DNA of 64,000 nucleotides from Lactobacillus sp. (GCA_022484695.1 JAKVKU010000007.1:1-64000); one strand, 5' to 3'; shown: positions 32,937-44,347, counted from the stretch's first letter. Translations and numbers: made by a program. Notes: generated from the letters alone by a model not told the origin.

Positions 32937-35900
32937 ATGCGCAAAATCAAACGAAGCCATCAAGTGGCAGCAGCGGCGCGCCGACGTAATGGCGGGCCTA
33001 AACTTCAATATCGGGTTTGGCAAACTAGCAAGCGGGGGCTGGTTGGGGCGATCACAGCAACCGCACTTGCCATGGTTGGCACGACTTTAACCAACGTGAA
33101 TGTGGCCCATGCCGCTGACGACACGGGCACGACAACGACCGCACCAGCGGCGGACACCAAGGCCGCTAGTCCAGCGATTACACCAGCTACTAGTAGCCCA
33201 GCGCCAACAACCGCAAGTTCAACACCGATATCAAGCTCAGCACCAACACCAAGTCCAGCACCAACAACGAGTTCAACACCAAGTTCAGCACCAGCACATA
33301 TCGCCGGCTCAGCACCAGCTGGCTCAACCGGCACGCCAACTGCGGCGCCGCCAAGTTCAGCCAGTTCAGACGTTAAACCGGCAGCGGCAACTACCAGTAC
33401 TGCCGCACCAACCAATACACAGATCACAGCGCCGCCAGCTGCAGCCACACCAGGGCCATTGGCAGCCAGTGACCCGGCGCCAGCTACCGCGGTGTCACCG
33501 ACGACTAGTACCCCGGCACCAACGCCACCAGCAACTACGGCTAAAGTTGACGCAGCAACGTCAAGTGCCCCAGACCTAGCCACAGACGCTCCAACACCAG
33601 CGGCTGCTAATACAGCAACTGCCACACCGACAGTGGCGCCGCCAGCAACGCCGACAACTGCACCAGCGACTACAGGTAATGCCACGGTAAATGCTGTTGC
33701 TAGCGATGTCCGCTTGCTGACTGGGCAAACTACTAAGGATGCGCCAGCTACAGCAACTTATCCTGTCAGCGATTTTGTACGTTATGGGGCTGCCGGTAAA
33801 TTTACCGTCAACACCAGTGACTTAGTCAATGGCAATACCATTGTGGTGGCGCCCGTTGCACTGAGCACCAATGTGCCAGGGGCTTTGCCGAATTTACAAG
33901 CAGATGGCATACCCGTATCTATTTCGACACCTGACGGGGCAGATGTCATTGGGGTAGGGCAGTTCGATAATAAACTTAAAGCCATTACGCTTAAGGTGAA
34001 CAAGACAATCACTAGCAATGACCCACAGATGGGGATTAGTTTCAGTGATCCTTGGTTGATGGTTTTGAACTATCGCCAAGATATTCCACGCTTAAATCCT
34101 TTAGCGCCTTTCACCAACAAACTGGATGTTTCTGGCCATACTTACGAAGTTAATTTCGACCCCCAAACCAAAAAGGCCGCTACAATTTGGCCTGACGGTT
34201 TTACAGCTTTGGGCGCACCAAGATCTAATGGTGTGACCCTTGAAATCACCCAAAGTACAATCGTTCCTAACTCAGAAGTTTTAAACCAACTTCAAGCTAG
34301 TGGTGGGGCTAGTGGGGATGTTTTACCCAACGATGGCGTGACAGTGCGTTATGCCATTAGCAGTTTAGATGACATCTTACCACCACACCAATCATATCTA
34401 GATTTGAAGAATTTATATGTTTCAGCTGGGGATAATAAAGCACAGACCATTAATACAAACGTGGACAGAGCTGATTTCAGTACAGATTCCGTTCCAACTA
34501 AAGCATCAGATTTCAATCTAGGCGAGGGACTATCGCTGGCCCAAGTCACCAAAGCTGCAACTGGGACAGGGACCTACTACTCCAAACAGCCAGACGGCAG
34601 TTATTTGACAGTGGTCCATGTGGCCCCGGCTGATCTTGTCTTAACACCTGACCAAATAAAAGCTGGTGTAATTACGCGATACAATGGCACTAGTAATTTA
34701 GATGATGATGTTCGAGCTACCCAGAAGTACTATGCTGGGGTAATGCAAAACGTAGCTTCTCGAATTTATGGGACCGTTGTTGTTGGTGCTGTTAATCCGT
34801 CCAAACCAGTTACGATAACCGTCGACAATTTGGACGCTGCTGGTAATGTGACTAGTACTTTGAAACAGACTTCCTTGCCAAATGAGAGCGCTGCCGTGGC
34901 CAATAGTTCCCAAGTTATCACGCACTTTGTGGACTTGAAGGGCAATCCGCTGGATGCAGTCAATACCCAGTACGGTTTGCCAACGGCTAAAGAAACTCTG
35001 ACCGGCCCCACCAGTACCAAACAAGCTGCTGTTAGTCCTAAGGGCATCACCGGTTATAAAGTGGTGGCTGATCCAAGTACTTTGACGGCCGCCCAACAAC
35101 AAGCGCTACAAGACACTTTGACAAAATTAGGGCTATCCAGTAGTACGCCAGATCAAGTTATTGGTCAAAATGTTTTTGTCACCAAGGCCGCTAACATTGC
35201 CTTCCCTGGCTTAAGCGGGACGTCTTACGATGCCGCTGGTAATATCGTGACGGATGGTAGTGGGACACCAGGTACCGGGCAAACGAATGCGTACTATGCT
35301 TATTCAGGTTTGCCAAAAAACGCCAACGTTCACTGGATCAATTTGGCTGACAGCAAGCAAACTTCCGATTTAACACCGGCTTCAGGCACTGAGAACACAG
35401 CACTCGCTCAAACTTTCACTGGTTTTGTGGGCGATAGCCTCAAAGAAACTTTGAGCGGTGCTTTGCCTGCTAAGACCCATTTAGTAGAGGCGTCTAATGG
35501 CATTGATACGACAAATAGTGCCTACACGCTGACCGGCATTTACAATACGGACACGACTTCACCACAAAACTATTATATTTATTATGCACAAGATCCTGAA
35601 ACGACAACACCAACAACCCCTGGTACGCCGACAACACCAGGAACACCGACCACACCGGGTACACCAACGACACCGGGTACACCGACAACACCAGGCACAC
35701 CAACAACCCCTGGTACGCCGACTACACCAGGTACGCCAACAACACCAGGCACACCAACAACGCCGGGTACACCAACGACACCAGGCACACCAACACCTGG
35801 TACCACAACGCCAGGTCGACCAACAACCCCGGGTACCACAACGACAGGAACAACGATTCCAGGTAAACCTAAAACGCCGGGTACACCGACAACACCAGGT

Positions 35901-36332
35901 ACTACTGTACCGGGTAAATCAATTACACCAGGGACACCGACAACGCCAAGCCGGCCAACAGGTACCACGACACCAAGCAAACCGGTAAATCCTGGTACCA
36001 CCACACCGGGTCGACCAACTAATCCAAGTGCACCATTGATCCCAGTTAAACCAACGACCATTAATACACCAGCTACACCAAGGACACCGACGAATTTGGT
36101 AACACCAACCACGCTGACAACGCCACGGTCAACTGCCAATCGCGGGACAACTACGACGCCAAGTCAGCTGAGTAATCCTAACAACACGGGTGTTCAAGCT
36201 AAGGCGACTGCCAGTGCGAAGTTACCACAAACTGGGGAAGCTAACGACCGTGGATTAATGGCGATGGGGATTGCCGTTCTTGGCAGCGCCTTGATTGCCT
36301 TAGCTTACTTCAGACGGCGCAAGCTTCTGTGA
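32937..36332 (+). CDS. LPxTG cell-wall adhesin with KxYKxGKxW-type signal peptide (1)
   Basis: The 1131-residue protein starts with a long signal peptide carrying the [19 protein letters not shown] pattern, cut near AHA-ADD. An Ala/Thr/Pro/Ser-rich stretch of about 200 residues follows. Then comes a folded region (about 260-620) and two MucBP-like parts (about 655-790 and 790-885, with [12 protein letters not shown] and NVHWINLADSKQT). About 65 residues of TTPGTP repeats and a degenerate Pro/Thr spacer follow, ending in LPQTGE, a membrane helix and RRRK. The protein should be linked to peptidoglycan by sortase and bind mucus or host glycoproteins. A tandem paralogue follows 80 bases downstream. 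Confidence 0.85.
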   Translation: MRKIKRSHQVAAAARRRNGGPKLQYRVWQTSKRGLVGAITATALAMVGTTLTNVNVAHAADDTGTTTTAPAADTKAASPAITPATSSPAPTTASSTPISSSAPTPSPAPTTSSTPSSAPAHIAGSAPAGSTGTPTAAPPSSASSDVKPAAATTSTAAPTNTQITAPPAAATPGPLAASDPAPATAVSPTTSTPAPTPPATTAKVDAATSSAPDLATDAPTPAAANTATATPTVAPPATPTTAPATTGNATVNAVASDVRLLTGQTTKDAPATATYPVSDFVRYGAAGKFTVNTSDLVNGNTIVVAPVALSTNVPGALPNLQADGIPVSISTPDGADVIGVGQFDNKLKAITLKVNKTITSNDPQMGISFSDPWLMVLNYRQDIPRLNPLAPFTNKLDVSGHTYEVNFDPQTKKAATIWPDGFTALGAPRSNGVTLEITQSTIVPNSEVLNQLQASGGASGDVLPNDGVTVRYAISSLDDILPPHQSYLDLKNLYVSAGDNKAQTINTNVDRADFSTDSVPTKASDFNLGEGLSLAQVTKAATGTGTYYSKQPDGSYLTVVHVAPADLVLTPDQIKAGVITRYNGTSNLDDDVRATQKYYAGVMQNVASRIYGTVVVGAVNPSKPVTITVDNLDAAGNVTSTLKQTSLPNESAAVANSSQVITHFVDLKGNPLDAVNTQYGLPTAKETLTGPTSTKQAAVSPKGITGYKVVADPSTLTAAQQQALQDTLTKLGLSSSTPDQVIGQNVFVTKAANIAFPGLSGTSYDAAGNIVTDGSGTPGTGQTNAYYAYSGLPKNANVHWINLADSKQTSDLTPASGTENTALAQTFTGFVGDSLKETLSGALPAKTHLVEASNGIDTTNSAYTLTGIYNTDTTSPQNYYIYYAQDPETTTPTTPGTPTTPGTPTTPGTPTTPGTPTTPGTPTTPGTPTTPGTPTTPGTPTTPGTPTTPGTPTPGTTTPGRPTTPGTTTTGTTIPGKPKTPGTPTTPGTTVPGKSITPGTPTTPSRPTGTTTPSKPVNPGTTTPGRPTNPSAPLIPVKPTTINTPATPRTPTNLVTPTTLTTPRSTANRGTTTTPSQLSNPNNTGVQAKATASAKLPQTGEANDRGLMAMGIAVLGSALIALAYFRRRKLL
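35606..35797 (+). repeat. TTPGTP-coding 18-bp tandem repeat in adhesin 1
   Basis: About ten 18-base units code for TTPGTP, differing mostly at third positions, followed by degenerate units to about 36030. They form an extended wall-spanning stalk. Third-position variety shows selection on the peptide rather than very recent slippage. Confidence 0.8.
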
Positions 36333-36411
36333 GTTGCGGCGGTTATTGATCGGTAAGCTAGTAGTTTATTTATTGAATAAGTAGGCGAGAATACTTGGGG
36401 GGATATAAATT

Positions 36412-39400
36412 ATGCACGAATTTAATGGTAGATCGAACCAATCGGCACTGCAGGGCAGTGTGGCTAAGGTTCATTATAAAATGTGGAAATCCGGGAAACG
36501 TTGGTTAGTTGGTGCGATTACCGCCACGGCTTTTACCGCGGTGGGAACGGCGCTGACCAGTGGCAATGTAGCCCATGCGGCCGACACCAATGCGCCGGTG
36601 GCAGCACCTTTGCCGGACGCAAAGGCTGGTAGTAGTTCGAATACAGCCGTTAGTACGACCACGACGCCGCCAAGTTCAGCGGCACCTGCAGCGAGTACAA
36701 CACCGCAGCCAGCTGCGACTTCTACGACACCGGCCACAAATTCTGAAGCAAAACCAGTGACACCGGCACCAGAAAGTGCTGCAACGAAAGCTTTTAAGGA
36801 TGTTATGCCAACGGCAGCAAGTGCTGTTACAACGGCACCGGCGACCAACGTTGCGCAAGCTGAAGCACCGGTATCAGCCAGCACACCGGCCGTCGCCAGC
36901 ACGACGACACCAGCAGCAACACCAAGTGCGACTACGCTGACCACGGATGCCGCAGCTAAAACTGCGACACCCACCACTGGTGCAACAACTGAAACTACGG
37001 CACCATCAAGCGCTAGCGCAACTGCTGCGCCAGCGACCACAGCTGCGAAAGCTGAGGCGTCAGTGCCAACTAGCACAACTACTGCACCTGCTGGCACGCA
37101 AAAAGCTGACGCTAATGCTGATGCCACGCCAACGGCACCAACTTCAACACCAAGCGCTGACCAGAGTGCTGCTGCGAAAGCTTTTAGAGATGTTATGCCA
37201 GCTACCGCTGGTACAGCAACAACAGCTGCAACGAGCATTGCTAAAACTGATGCTGCAGATGCAACGACAGGTAAAATTCTTGGCGACCAAGATGCTTCAG
37301 TTGGGAGCCTTGTTCAAGTGCCGGCTGGCGCTGCGAGTAATGCTGGTCAGGCCACGACAACTGCCACGATTGATTCGGTAGCTAGGGATGATGTGAGATT
37401 ACTATACGGCCAATCTGATAAAGAATTGGCCCCTATTTCAGTCTATCCTAGTGATTTTACTAGACTTGGGGCCGCTGGTAAATTTACGGTGAATACCAAG
37501 GATTTAGTTGCTGGCAATACCATTCAGATTGCGAAGGTTTCAGTGACAAGTAGTAATCCAAATGCCGTGCCAACTTTAAATTCAGATGGTACGCCAGTTA
37601 CGATTAAAACACCTGATGGTTCTAAGGACATTGGGACTGGGGAATTTGATCCTGATTCAAAAACAATTGTCCTCAAAGTGACTAACACAATTACCAGTAA
37701 TGATCCGCAAATGGGCATTAGTTTTAGTGCCCCATGGGTGATGGTGGTGAATTATCCTAGGGCTATCGAGCGTTTAAATCCACTGGCGCCATTTACGACC
37801 ACCTTAGGCGTTTTAGATCATAAATATACTATTAATTATGAGCAGTTAATCAGACACGATGCCACCGTGATACCAGGTGATGCTGAGAATATGGGAGCAC
37901 CTTTTCCTACTGGTGTGCAAATTCAATTTGAAAACAATGCGATTATTCCCAATGACGAAGTTTTAAAGCAACTGCAAGATAGTGGTGGTGCCAAAGGGGA
38001 CGTACTGCCAAATAATGGGATGACCAGACGTTTTCTTATTAGTAGTTCGGATCCAATTTTAGCACCGGTTAGGGCTTCCATTAACCGGAAGAACTTCTAT
38101 GTATCTGCTGATGATAACAAGGCACAAACGGTTAATGATAAGACGAATGATCCGGATTTTAATACGGATGATGGCTGGGGGACTATCAAACCAGTCACTA
38201 ATGCTGGGGATGGTCTGTCACTGTCCGAACTAACTGGCGGGATAACTAAATCAGGCGCGTATTATTCTAAGCAAGCTGATGGTAGTTATCTAACTGTTGT
38301 TCGTATTATGCCGGCCGACATGATACTCACACCTGGGGACATCGTTGCTGGCATAACAGAACGTTATAATGGTATCGGTGATTTGAAGGCGGATATTCAA
38401 GCCACACAAAAATATTACGCCGGGGCAATGAATAATGTTGCTTCAAGAAATGCCGGCAGTATTTTTATCGCTGCGGCGGATCCATCGAAAGCAGTTACCG
38501 TAACAGCCAAAACTTTGGATGCTGCTGGCAATGTCATCAATACGATGCAGCAAACCTCCTTACCAAACAAGAGTGATTCAGTAGCTGGTGCTTCCCAAGT
38601 TACGACTAGTTATGTTGACTTAAAGGGTAATCCATTGGTTGCTAGCGATACCTCATACGGCTTGCCAACAAATAAACAAACGCCGACTGGCCCTACCAGT
38701 ACAACATCAGCAACTGTCAGTCCTAAAGCAGATAAAGATATTCCGGGCTACCAACTCGTGACTGATCCAAGCAAATTGACTACGGCTCAACTACAGACGT
38801 TGCAGGCTACTTTGGCTAAACTTGGCTTATCTAGTACCAAGTTGGACGACTTAAGTGGTTCAAATATTTTTGCCACTAAACCCGAGAGTGTGCCATATCC
38901 TGGCGTAAGCGGTGTATCTTATGACACCAATGGCAATATTGTCACTGATGGTAGTGGGACACCGGGCACTGGTTTAACCAATGTTTACTATGCTTATGTT
39001 GGTTTGCCTAAAGACGCCAATGTTCATTGGATCAACTTGGGTGATAGCAAGCAGACAACGGATTTGACACCCGCTTCTGGGACTGAGAATACAGCTTTGG
39101 CTCAGAAATTCGCTGGTTTCGTTGGGGATAATATCAGTGAAGCTTTGAAGGGCACGTTACCTGCTAAAACGCATTTGGTACAAGCGTCCAGTGAGATTAG
39201 CACGACTAGTAGTCCGTATACTTTGACCGGTGTCTACAATATAGATACCAGTGCACCGCAAAATTATTACATTTATTATGCACAAGATCCTGAGACGACA
39301 ACACCAGGTACACCAACGACCCCGGGCACACCGACAACACCAGGCACACCAACGACCCCGGGTACACCAACGACACCAGGCACGCCGACAACGCCAGGTA

Positions 39401-39969
39401 CGCCGACCACACCAGGTCGACCATCAACACCGGGCACACCAACGACCCCGGGCACACCAACGACCCCGGGTACACCAACGACACCAGGCACGCCGACAAC
39501 GCCAGGTACGCCGACCACACCAGGTCGACCATCAACACCAGGCACACCAACAACGCCAGGTCGACCAACCAACCCAGGGACAACAATCACCCCGGGCAAG
39601 CCAGCTAATCCTGGTACCACCACCCCAGGCCGGCCAGGTGATCCAAATGCGCCATTGATCCCAATTGCACCAAGGAATTTAAGAACACCAGCAACCCCAG
39701 GAACACCAACGACTTTAACCCCGGGAACCACACCAAGTACAGGGGCAAACACCAGTACCAATACGCCGGCCAATTCCGGCACGACCCCAACGCTACGCCA
39801 ATTGGCAACAGGATCAAGGACTACCGCCACAGCGGCCCAACCCGCCCAAGTGAGTGCTAAACTACCCCAGACTGGGGAAGCCAGCGACAAGGGCTTAACA
39901 GCTTTAGGGCTGGCCCTTTTGGGAAGCACCTTGTTGCCGTTAGCTTACTTCCGGCGGCGCAAAAATTAA
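36412..39969 (+). CDS. LPxTG cell-wall adhesin with KxYKxGKxW-type signal peptide (2)
   Basis: The 1185-residue paralogue of adhesin 1 has the better-conserved signal motif [20 protein letters not shown], an Ala/Thr/Pro-rich part of about 270 residues, and the same folded and MucBP-like regions (over 50% alike by eye, e.g. [13 protein letters not shown] in both). A TTPGTP stalk, LPQTGE, a helix and RRRKN follow. Inside the low-complexity part a unit of about 20 residues occurs twice ([14 protein letters not shown] and [14 protein letters not shown]). Only some regions are alike, so the copies are not recent. A terminator follows. Confidence 0.85.
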   Translation: MHEFNGRSNQSALQGSVAKVHYKMWKSGKRWLVGAITATAFTAVGTALTSGNVAHAADTNAPVAAPLPDAKAGSSSNTAVSTTTTPPSSAAPAASTTPQPAATSTTPATNSEAKPVTPAPESAATKAFKDVMPTAASAVTTAPATNVAQAEAPVSASTPAVASTTTPAATPSATTLTTDAAAKTATPTTGATTETTAPSSASATAAPATTAAKAEASVPTSTTTAPAGTQKADANADATPTAPTSTPSADQSAAAKAFRDVMPATAGTATTAATSIAKTDAADATTGKILGDQDASVGSLVQVPAGAASNAGQATTTATIDSVARDDVRLLYGQSDKELAPISVYPSDFTRLGAAGKFTVNTKDLVAGNTIQIAKVSVTSSNPNAVPTLNSDGTPVTIKTPDGSKDIGTGEFDPDSKTIVLKVTNTITSNDPQMGISFSAPWVMVVNYPRAIERLNPLAPFTTTLGVLDHKYTINYEQLIRHDATVIPGDAENMGAPFPTGVQIQFENNAIIPNDEVLKQLQDSGGAKGDVLPNNGMTRRFLISSSDPILAPVRASINRKNFYVSADDNKAQTVNDKTNDPDFNTDDGWGTIKPVTNAGDGLSLSELTGGITKSGAYYSKQADGSYLTVVRIMPADMILTPGDIVAGITERYNGIGDLKADIQATQKYYAGAMNNVASRNAGSIFIAAADPSKAVTVTAKTLDAAGNVINTMQQTSLPNKSDSVAGASQVTTSYVDLKGNPLVASDTSYGLPTNKQTPTGPTSTTSATVSPKADKDIPGYQLVTDPSKLTTAQLQTLQATLAKLGLSSTKLDDLSGSNIFATKPESVPYPGVSGVSYDTNGNIVTDGSGTPGTGLTNVYYAYVGLPKDANVHWINLGDSKQTTDLTPASGTENTALAQKFAGFVGDNISEALKGTLPAKTHLVQASSEISTTSSPYTLTGVYNIDTSAPQNYYIYYAQDPETTTPGTPTTPGTPTTPGTPTTPGTPTTPGTPTTPGTPTTPGRPSTPGTPTTPGTPTTPGTPTTPGTPTTPGTPTTPGRPSTPGTPTTPGRPTNPGTTITPGKPANPGTTTPGRPGDPNAPLIPIAPRNLRTPATPGTPTTLTPGTTPSTGANTSTNTPANSGTTPTLRQLATGSRTTATAAQPAQVSAKLPQTGEASDKGLTALGLALLGSTLLPLAYFRRRKN
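39298..39575 (+). repeat. TTPGTP-coding tandem repeat in adhesin 2
   Basis: About 15 units code for TTPGTP or TTPGRP. A block of about 80 bases around 39361 recurs with a 108-base offset (six units) near 39469, including the unit GRPSTPG. This shows a recent internal duplication and makes length variation between strains likely. Confidence 0.8.
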
Positions 39970-40018
39970 TAATCTCTCTATAAGTAAGTAGCCTGTGATT
40001 AGCATCCCACAGGTCGTG

Positions 40019-40071
40019 GGCAATCTCTGATACTTTCGTACATGTCGAAGGCAACTGGAGATTGCCTTTTT
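40019..40071 (+). terminator. Terminator of the adhesin genes
   Basis: GGCAATCTC (40019-40027) pairs with GAGATTGCC (40058-40066), followed by TTTTT. Confidence 0.8.
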
Positions 40072-40124
40072 ATGTTCAAAAATAGTTTAACATTGGTATA
40101 ATGTGGATAAAGTGAGGTGGCAAC

Positions 40125-41852
40125 ATGGCTGAAGAAACTAAAACGCAAGCTAAACCTAAGAAAAAGCGGGGGCGCAACGCCAAACGGGTCCGGGAAATCG
40201 TCAAGGTCTTGCGGCAATATGACGTTCTCAAGGCTTTGAGCACCCAGACCCACCCGGAAAATGTCCGCAAGGCCCTAGAAGCCCTGGGACCGACCTTTAT
40301 TAAAATCGGCCAAATGTTGTCCACCCGGCCAGACATCGTCTCACCGGCCTTCATCGCGGAATTATCCAAGCTTCAAGACGACGTGGGGACGGATTCCTTC
40401 GCAACCGTGCAGCAGACCATTCAAACCGAATTTGGCAAACCCGTGACGGAATTGTTCCAGGACTTTGCGGACAAGCCGATTGCCTCGGCCTCCATGGGTC
40501 AGGTGCACTTAGCCCATATGCAAAATGGCGTCAAAGTGGCGGTGAAGATCCAACATCCCGGCATTGCTGCCGTCATTCACACCGACTTGAGGATCCTGGA
40601 CCGGCTGGTGCGGGTGGTGAAGTGGTTGCCCACGGCCCAAGTTGTGGACCCCAAGGAAATTTTCGCCCAATTTAAAGTGGCTTTGGAAAAAGAATTAGAT
40701 AGTAAATTAGAGGCGGAGAATAACGCCCGTTTTTATAAATTAAACAACAAACAAGACATTTTTGAAGTGCCCCAAGTCTATCTGGATTATTGTTCCAGCA
40801 AGGTGGTCACCACCGAGTACAAAGTGGGCCGCAGCATGGGCAGCTATCTCAAGACGATTGCCGGGCAGCCCATCACTGACAAGCGCCGCAACATCGCCAA
40901 GGCCTTGGTGAATAATTTCATGAAACAAGTCTTTGACGATGGCTTTTTCCACGCTGATCCCCATCCCGGCAATATTTTACTCCGGGACAATGAACCGGAT
41001 TTTGGGGAATTTGGGGATGCGGAACGTCCCCAGTTATTCAATAAAACCAGCCGGCTGCCCAATTACCGCTTGATTTACCTAGACTTCGGCATGGTGGGCA
41101 CCCTGGATCAGGGGCTGATCGACAACCTGGCCGCCGTGGTGATGGCCATCAATTCCCGGGACGCCTATAAAATCGGCAATGGCCTGTTAAATATTTGTAA
41201 AGTCGTTGGGCCTTTGGATAAAAATAAGTTCTTTGAAGAGCTGAGTGCTTTTCTGGAACCCTATTACAATAGCGGCTTGGGCACTATTGATTTGGAGAAC
41301 ATGACCTTACAAATCGTGGAGTTGTGCCGCCGCAATTATTTGCAGATGAATCCGGATGTCACGCTGTTAATGAAAGCCTTTGGGACCCTAGAAGGGGTGG
41401 TCTTACAACTAGACCCGGATATCTCCATGCTGGAAGTGGCCCGGCCCTTTACCCGGCATTACATCATGAAGACCGTGAACGTCCGTAATGAAATTGAAGA
41501 CCAATTGTTGGCCGCTTATCAATTGAGCAAAGACATACCCCTGGTGGCCAGCCGCTTGAAGACCAGCTTAGATCTATTGGAGCGGGGCCGGTTAAAACTA
41601 GGCATCGAGCTGAAAAATCGTGACCAAGTCTTAGACCGCATTGAAACCATGGTGAACCGCGTGGTCATTGGCCTGATATTAGCGGCTTTGATCGTGGGGT
41701 CTTCCATGCTGGTGCAAAACCAGGCTCAGCAAACTTGGATCGCCCGCCTGGGGATTTTGGGCTATATTGTGGCCGCCATCTTCATCCTGGGTTTCCTAGT
41801 GGGTGGACTTTGGACCCACTGGCAGCGTTGGCGCAAGCGCCGGCAAAAATAA
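40125..41852 (+). CDS. ABC1/AarF/UbiB-family atypical kinase
   Basis: The 575-residue protein begins with a basic tail, then the UbiB KxGQ motif region ALGPTFIKIGQMLSTRPDIV. The Ala-rich loop variant IASASMGQVHLAH, the ion-pair Lys in VAVKIQHPG, the catalytic-loop FFHADPHPGNILL and the metal-binding LDFGMVG follow. Two C-terminal membrane helices (about residues 515-570) anchor it. Family members support quinone synthesis and lipid homeostasis; the direct substrate is unknown. It is a single gene with a GAGGTGG site. Confidence 0.88.
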   Translation: MAEETKTQAKPKKKRGRNAKRVREIVKVLRQYDVLKALSTQTHPENVRKALEALGPTFIKIGQMLSTRPDIVSPAFIAELSKLQDDVGTDSFATVQQTIQTEFGKPVTELFQDFADKPIASASMGQVHLAHMQNGVKVAVKIQHPGIAAVIHTDLRILDRLVRVVKWLPTAQVVDPKEIFAQFKVALEKELDSKLEAENNARFYKLNNKQDIFEVPQVYLDYCSSKVVTTEYKVGRSMGSYLKTIAGQPITDKRRNIAKALVNNFMKQVFDDGFFHADPHPGNILLRDNEPDFGEFGDAERPQLFNKTSRLPNYRLIYLDFGMVGTLDQGLIDNLAAVVMAINSRDAYKIGNGLLNICKVVGPLDKNKFFEELSAFLEPYYNSGLGTIDLENMTLQIVELCRRNYLQMNPDVTLLMKAFGTLEGVVLQLDPDISMLEVARPFTRHYIMKTVNVRNEIEDQLLAAYQLSKDIPLVASRLKTSLDLLERGRLKLGIELKNRDQVLDRIETMVNRVVIGLILAALIVGSSMLVQNQAQQTWIARLGILGYIVAAIFILGFLVGGLWTHWQRWRKRRQK

Positions 41853-42007
41853 GCCACAGCTATCTAAAAAGCTTGTAGCAAACTACACAAGCTACCCAGA
41901 ATTCCCCATTGTAATCGGATTCTCATAAACAAATAAGCGGTTCAATCGCTGTAACCACTGCTAGTTATACATTTTTATCAGATTGATAAAAAATTAGCAA
42001 AATACCG

Positions 42008-42036
42008 TTGACAACCTTGCCCAAGGTTGTTATATT
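42008..42036 (+). promoter_or_regulatory. Promoter of serS
   Basis: TTGACA (42008-42013) and TATATT (42031-42036) are separated by 17 bases. The spacer contains the palindrome AACCTTGCCCAAGGTT. Confidence 0.8.
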
Positions 42037-42054
42037 AGGGGAGTAAACAAACGC

Positions 42055-42277
42055 GATCATAGCAGCTAGTAAATTTCGAACCCCACCAAGAGAGTCAGCG
42101 GTCGGTGTGAGCTGATTGGGGCCAGGAATTGAATCCACTGCTTAGTAGATGCCGATATAAGGTATTCCGGAGAAGTCCGATACACTTTTAGAGTATTGCT
42201 GTTTAGCATAAACTTGGGTGGTACCACGTCTAAGACGTCCCATGACTATATATTTAGTCGTGGGACGTCTTTTTTTG
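42055..42277 (+). ncRNA. T-box leader of serS
   Basis: The leader carries the T-box core TGGGTGGTACCACG (42216-42229), which pairs with the uncharged tRNA acceptor end. A long terminator follows (GACGTCCC...GGGACGTC, then a T-run of seven, about 42234-42275). The upstream stem I contains UCC in GAAUCCACUGC (about 42130), a likely specifier codon for tRNA-Ser, but this assignment is by eye. Serine starvation would favour the antiterminator and serS expression. Confidence 0.9.
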
Positions 42278-42394
42278 AACACTAAGCAGCAATTTGATGG
42301 CGAGATATGCATGTCTTGTCACCCGTTAAAAACTTATATGGCATTTATCGCGCTAACATAAAAAAACTTAAATTTCATCAGGAGGCAACTTGAT

Positions 42395-43666
42395 ATGATC
42401 AACCCTAAAATTATTCGTCAAAACCCAGAACTTGTTAAAGAAAAATTAAAACATAGAGGCGTCGACCCTAAAGAAATCGATGACTATGTAACTTTAGATC
42501 GTCAAAACCGGGATGCCGTTGCCAAGGTTGACGACTTGAAACGTCAAAAAAATGAATTGAGCAAAAAGGTCAAAGAAGCCGATCCAACTTCTGAAGCCGG
42601 CCAAAAATTGATTGCCCAAGTTAAGCAAATCAACGAAGACACCAAAGCCGTTGAAGCTGAACAAAAAGAAGTCGCAGAAAGCTTGCACTATATCGCCGTG
42701 CGCCTGCCTAACTTACCTGATGACAGCATTCCCGTTGGCCCAGATGAAGACAGCAATATTGAAGTCCGCAAATGGGGCGAAATTCCTAAGTTTGACTTCA
42801 CACCAAAAGCCCATTGGGAATTAGGTGAAAACCTAGACATCTTAGACTTTGAAGCCGGTGCTAAAGTTTCCGGTGCCCGCTTTGTTTATTATAAGAAGGC
42901 CGGCGCACGCTTGGAACGGGCCGTTTACAACTTCATGTTGGACTTGCATACGGAAAAACAAGGCTACCAAGAAATCATCCCACCATACTTGGTTAATTCT
43001 CAAACCATGTTTGGGACTGGTCAATTTCCTAAGTTTAGAGAAGATGTTTACACCGTTGAATCTACCGGTGAAACTTTGATTCCAACGGCCGAAGTGCCTT
43101 TGACTAACTACTACGCTAACGAAATCTTGGATGAAAAGGACTTGCCAATTTACTTCACAGCCTTCTCTCCTTGTTTCCGTTCTGAAGCTGGTTCTGCCGG
43201 TCGGGATACCCGGGGCTTGATCCGGATGCACCAATTCCATAAAGTTGAAATGGTGAAATTCAGTAAACCAGAAGACTCTATGGAAGAGCTAGAGAAGATG
43301 ACCTTGGATGCCCAAGAAGTCTTGAAACAATTAGGCTTGGCCCATCACGTTATCATCTTATCTACGGGGGACACTGGTTTCAGTTCTGCCAAGACTTATG
43401 ACGTTGAAGTTTGGATGCCAGAACAAAACGTTTACCGTGAAATCAGTTCTTGTTCTGATTGCTTGGACTTCCAAGCACGTCGGGCCATGATCCGTTATCG
43501 TAAAGAAGACGGTTCTGTAGACTACTTGCACACCTTAAATGGCTCTGGCTTAGCCGTTGGCCGGACTGTGGCTGCTATCATGGAAAACTACCAACAAGCA
43601 GACGGCACTATCAAAGTGCCAGACGTCTTGGTACCTTACATGAATGGTGTCGAAGTTATTAAATAA
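42395..43666 (+). CDS. serS: Seryl-tRNA synthetase
   Basis: The 423-residue class II synthetase starts [19 protein letters not shown], has the N-terminal coiled-coil arm (about residues 30-105), motif 2 around [21 protein letters not shown] and motif 3 around [19 protein letters not shown]. The residues TAEVPLTN bind serine and ATP. It charges tRNA-Ser (and tRNA-Sec where present). Codon choice is strongly biased, as for an abundant protein. A GGAGG site precedes the ATG, the T-box lies upstream and a terminator downstream. Confidence 0.97.
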   Translation: MINPKIIRQNPELVKEKLKHRGVDPKEIDDYVTLDRQNRDAVAKVDDLKRQKNELSKKVKEADPTSEAGQKLIAQVKQINEDTKAVEAEQKEVAESLHYIAVRLPNLPDDSIPVGPDEDSNIEVRKWGEIPKFDFTPKAHWELGENLDILDFEAGAKVSGARFVYYKKAGARLERAVYNFMLDLHTEKQGYQEIIPPYLVNSQTMFGTGQFPKFREDVYTVESTGETLIPTAEVPLTNYYANEILDEKDLPIYFTAFSPCFRSEAGSAGRDTRGLIRMHQFHKVEMVKFSKPEDSMEELEKMTLDAQEVLKQLGLAHHVIILSTGDTGFSSAKTYDVEVWMPEQNVYREISSCSDCLDFQARRAMIRYRKEDGSVDYLHTLNGSGLAVGRTVAAIMENYQQADGTIKVPDVLVPYMNGVEVIK

Positions 43667-43690
43667 CAGTTTCGATTAATTTAAAATAAC

Positions 43691-43737
43691 AAAGGCGCCG
43701 AATTTTCGAATGATTTCGAGAATTCGGCGCCTTTTTT
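43691..43737 (+). terminator. Terminator of serS
   Basis: AAAGGCGCCGAATT (43691-43704) pairs with AATTCGGCGCCTTT (43721-43734), followed by a T-run. Confidence 0.9.
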
Positions 43738-43766
43738 GTGTTATGTACGCAAATGTCATTGCAGAG

Positions 43767-44347
43767 CTAAGAATTTGTTAGAAGGTCAAACGTTGATGTA
43801 TTTAAAATACGCATAAATTTTTTTCGAAATAAGGAAGCTGGTTCGGGCGTGTTACTGGTTAACCAATTGCCAAGAATTGCAATGACTTGGCTTACAATCA
43901 AACCACTTAGAAAATCGTTAGAAAATCCGCTTTTATTACCAACCTTCTCAAGATACGCTCTGAAAATCGGTGTATATTTATCTTGCAAAAAATTGATCCA
44001 AGAGTCGTCGATAACAGTGCCGTACAGGACTTTTAGCCAGTCACGCCGATTGTAAAGAAGGGGCAACATTTCTTTAGAGAAGTACGTAATTGGATCAGTC
44101 GCAGTATTTGCGATGGCATCTTTTACTTTTTCAGCAATTTCATTATCGATTATGCTATGGATTGTTGTGATGATATCTTCAATACTGTTGAAATGGCGGC
44201 CGTAAATACTTTGTCGGCGTATACCAGCTTTATCTGCGACCATTTTTAAAGTAACATGTTTAAGATTCGGCGTTTCTTGGGCAACTTGGAAAAAGGCGTC
44301 AATGATTTGATTTTGTCTTTCAGTTATCGTAATCGTTTTAAACGCAT
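43767..44347 (-). CDS. TetR-family regulator with start in question (possible frameshift)
   Basis: The body reads TERQNQIIDAFFQVAQETPN...VTLKMVADKAGIRRQSIYGRHF, a clear TetR helix-turn-helix, then a ligand domain to 43767. No in-frame ATG, GTG or TTG precedes this domain; the first in-frame ATG (44243) would remove half of it. ATG 44347, about 13 bases from the predicted transcription start, is one base out of frame: it reads CGT TTA AAA CGA and stops at TAA. The run T TTA AAA has the form of a -1 slippery heptamer, and a -1 slip would fuse MRLK to TITITERQ. ATT 44333 is another possible start. So this is a programmed frameshift, a rare start, or a damaged gene. It diverges from the radical SAM pair. 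Confidence 0.55.

Noticed and set aside
33005-33685. Long antisense ORF of Val/Ala/Gly composition
   Set aside because: It is the reverse of the Ala/Thr/Pro-rich part of adhesin 1, where repeated codons leave other frames open. The same holds for 35582-36139, 36474-37238 and 39276-39929.
35606-35797. Possible CRISPR-like tandem repeat
   Set aside because: Units are 18 bp, contiguous, without spacers, and code in frame for TTPGTP.
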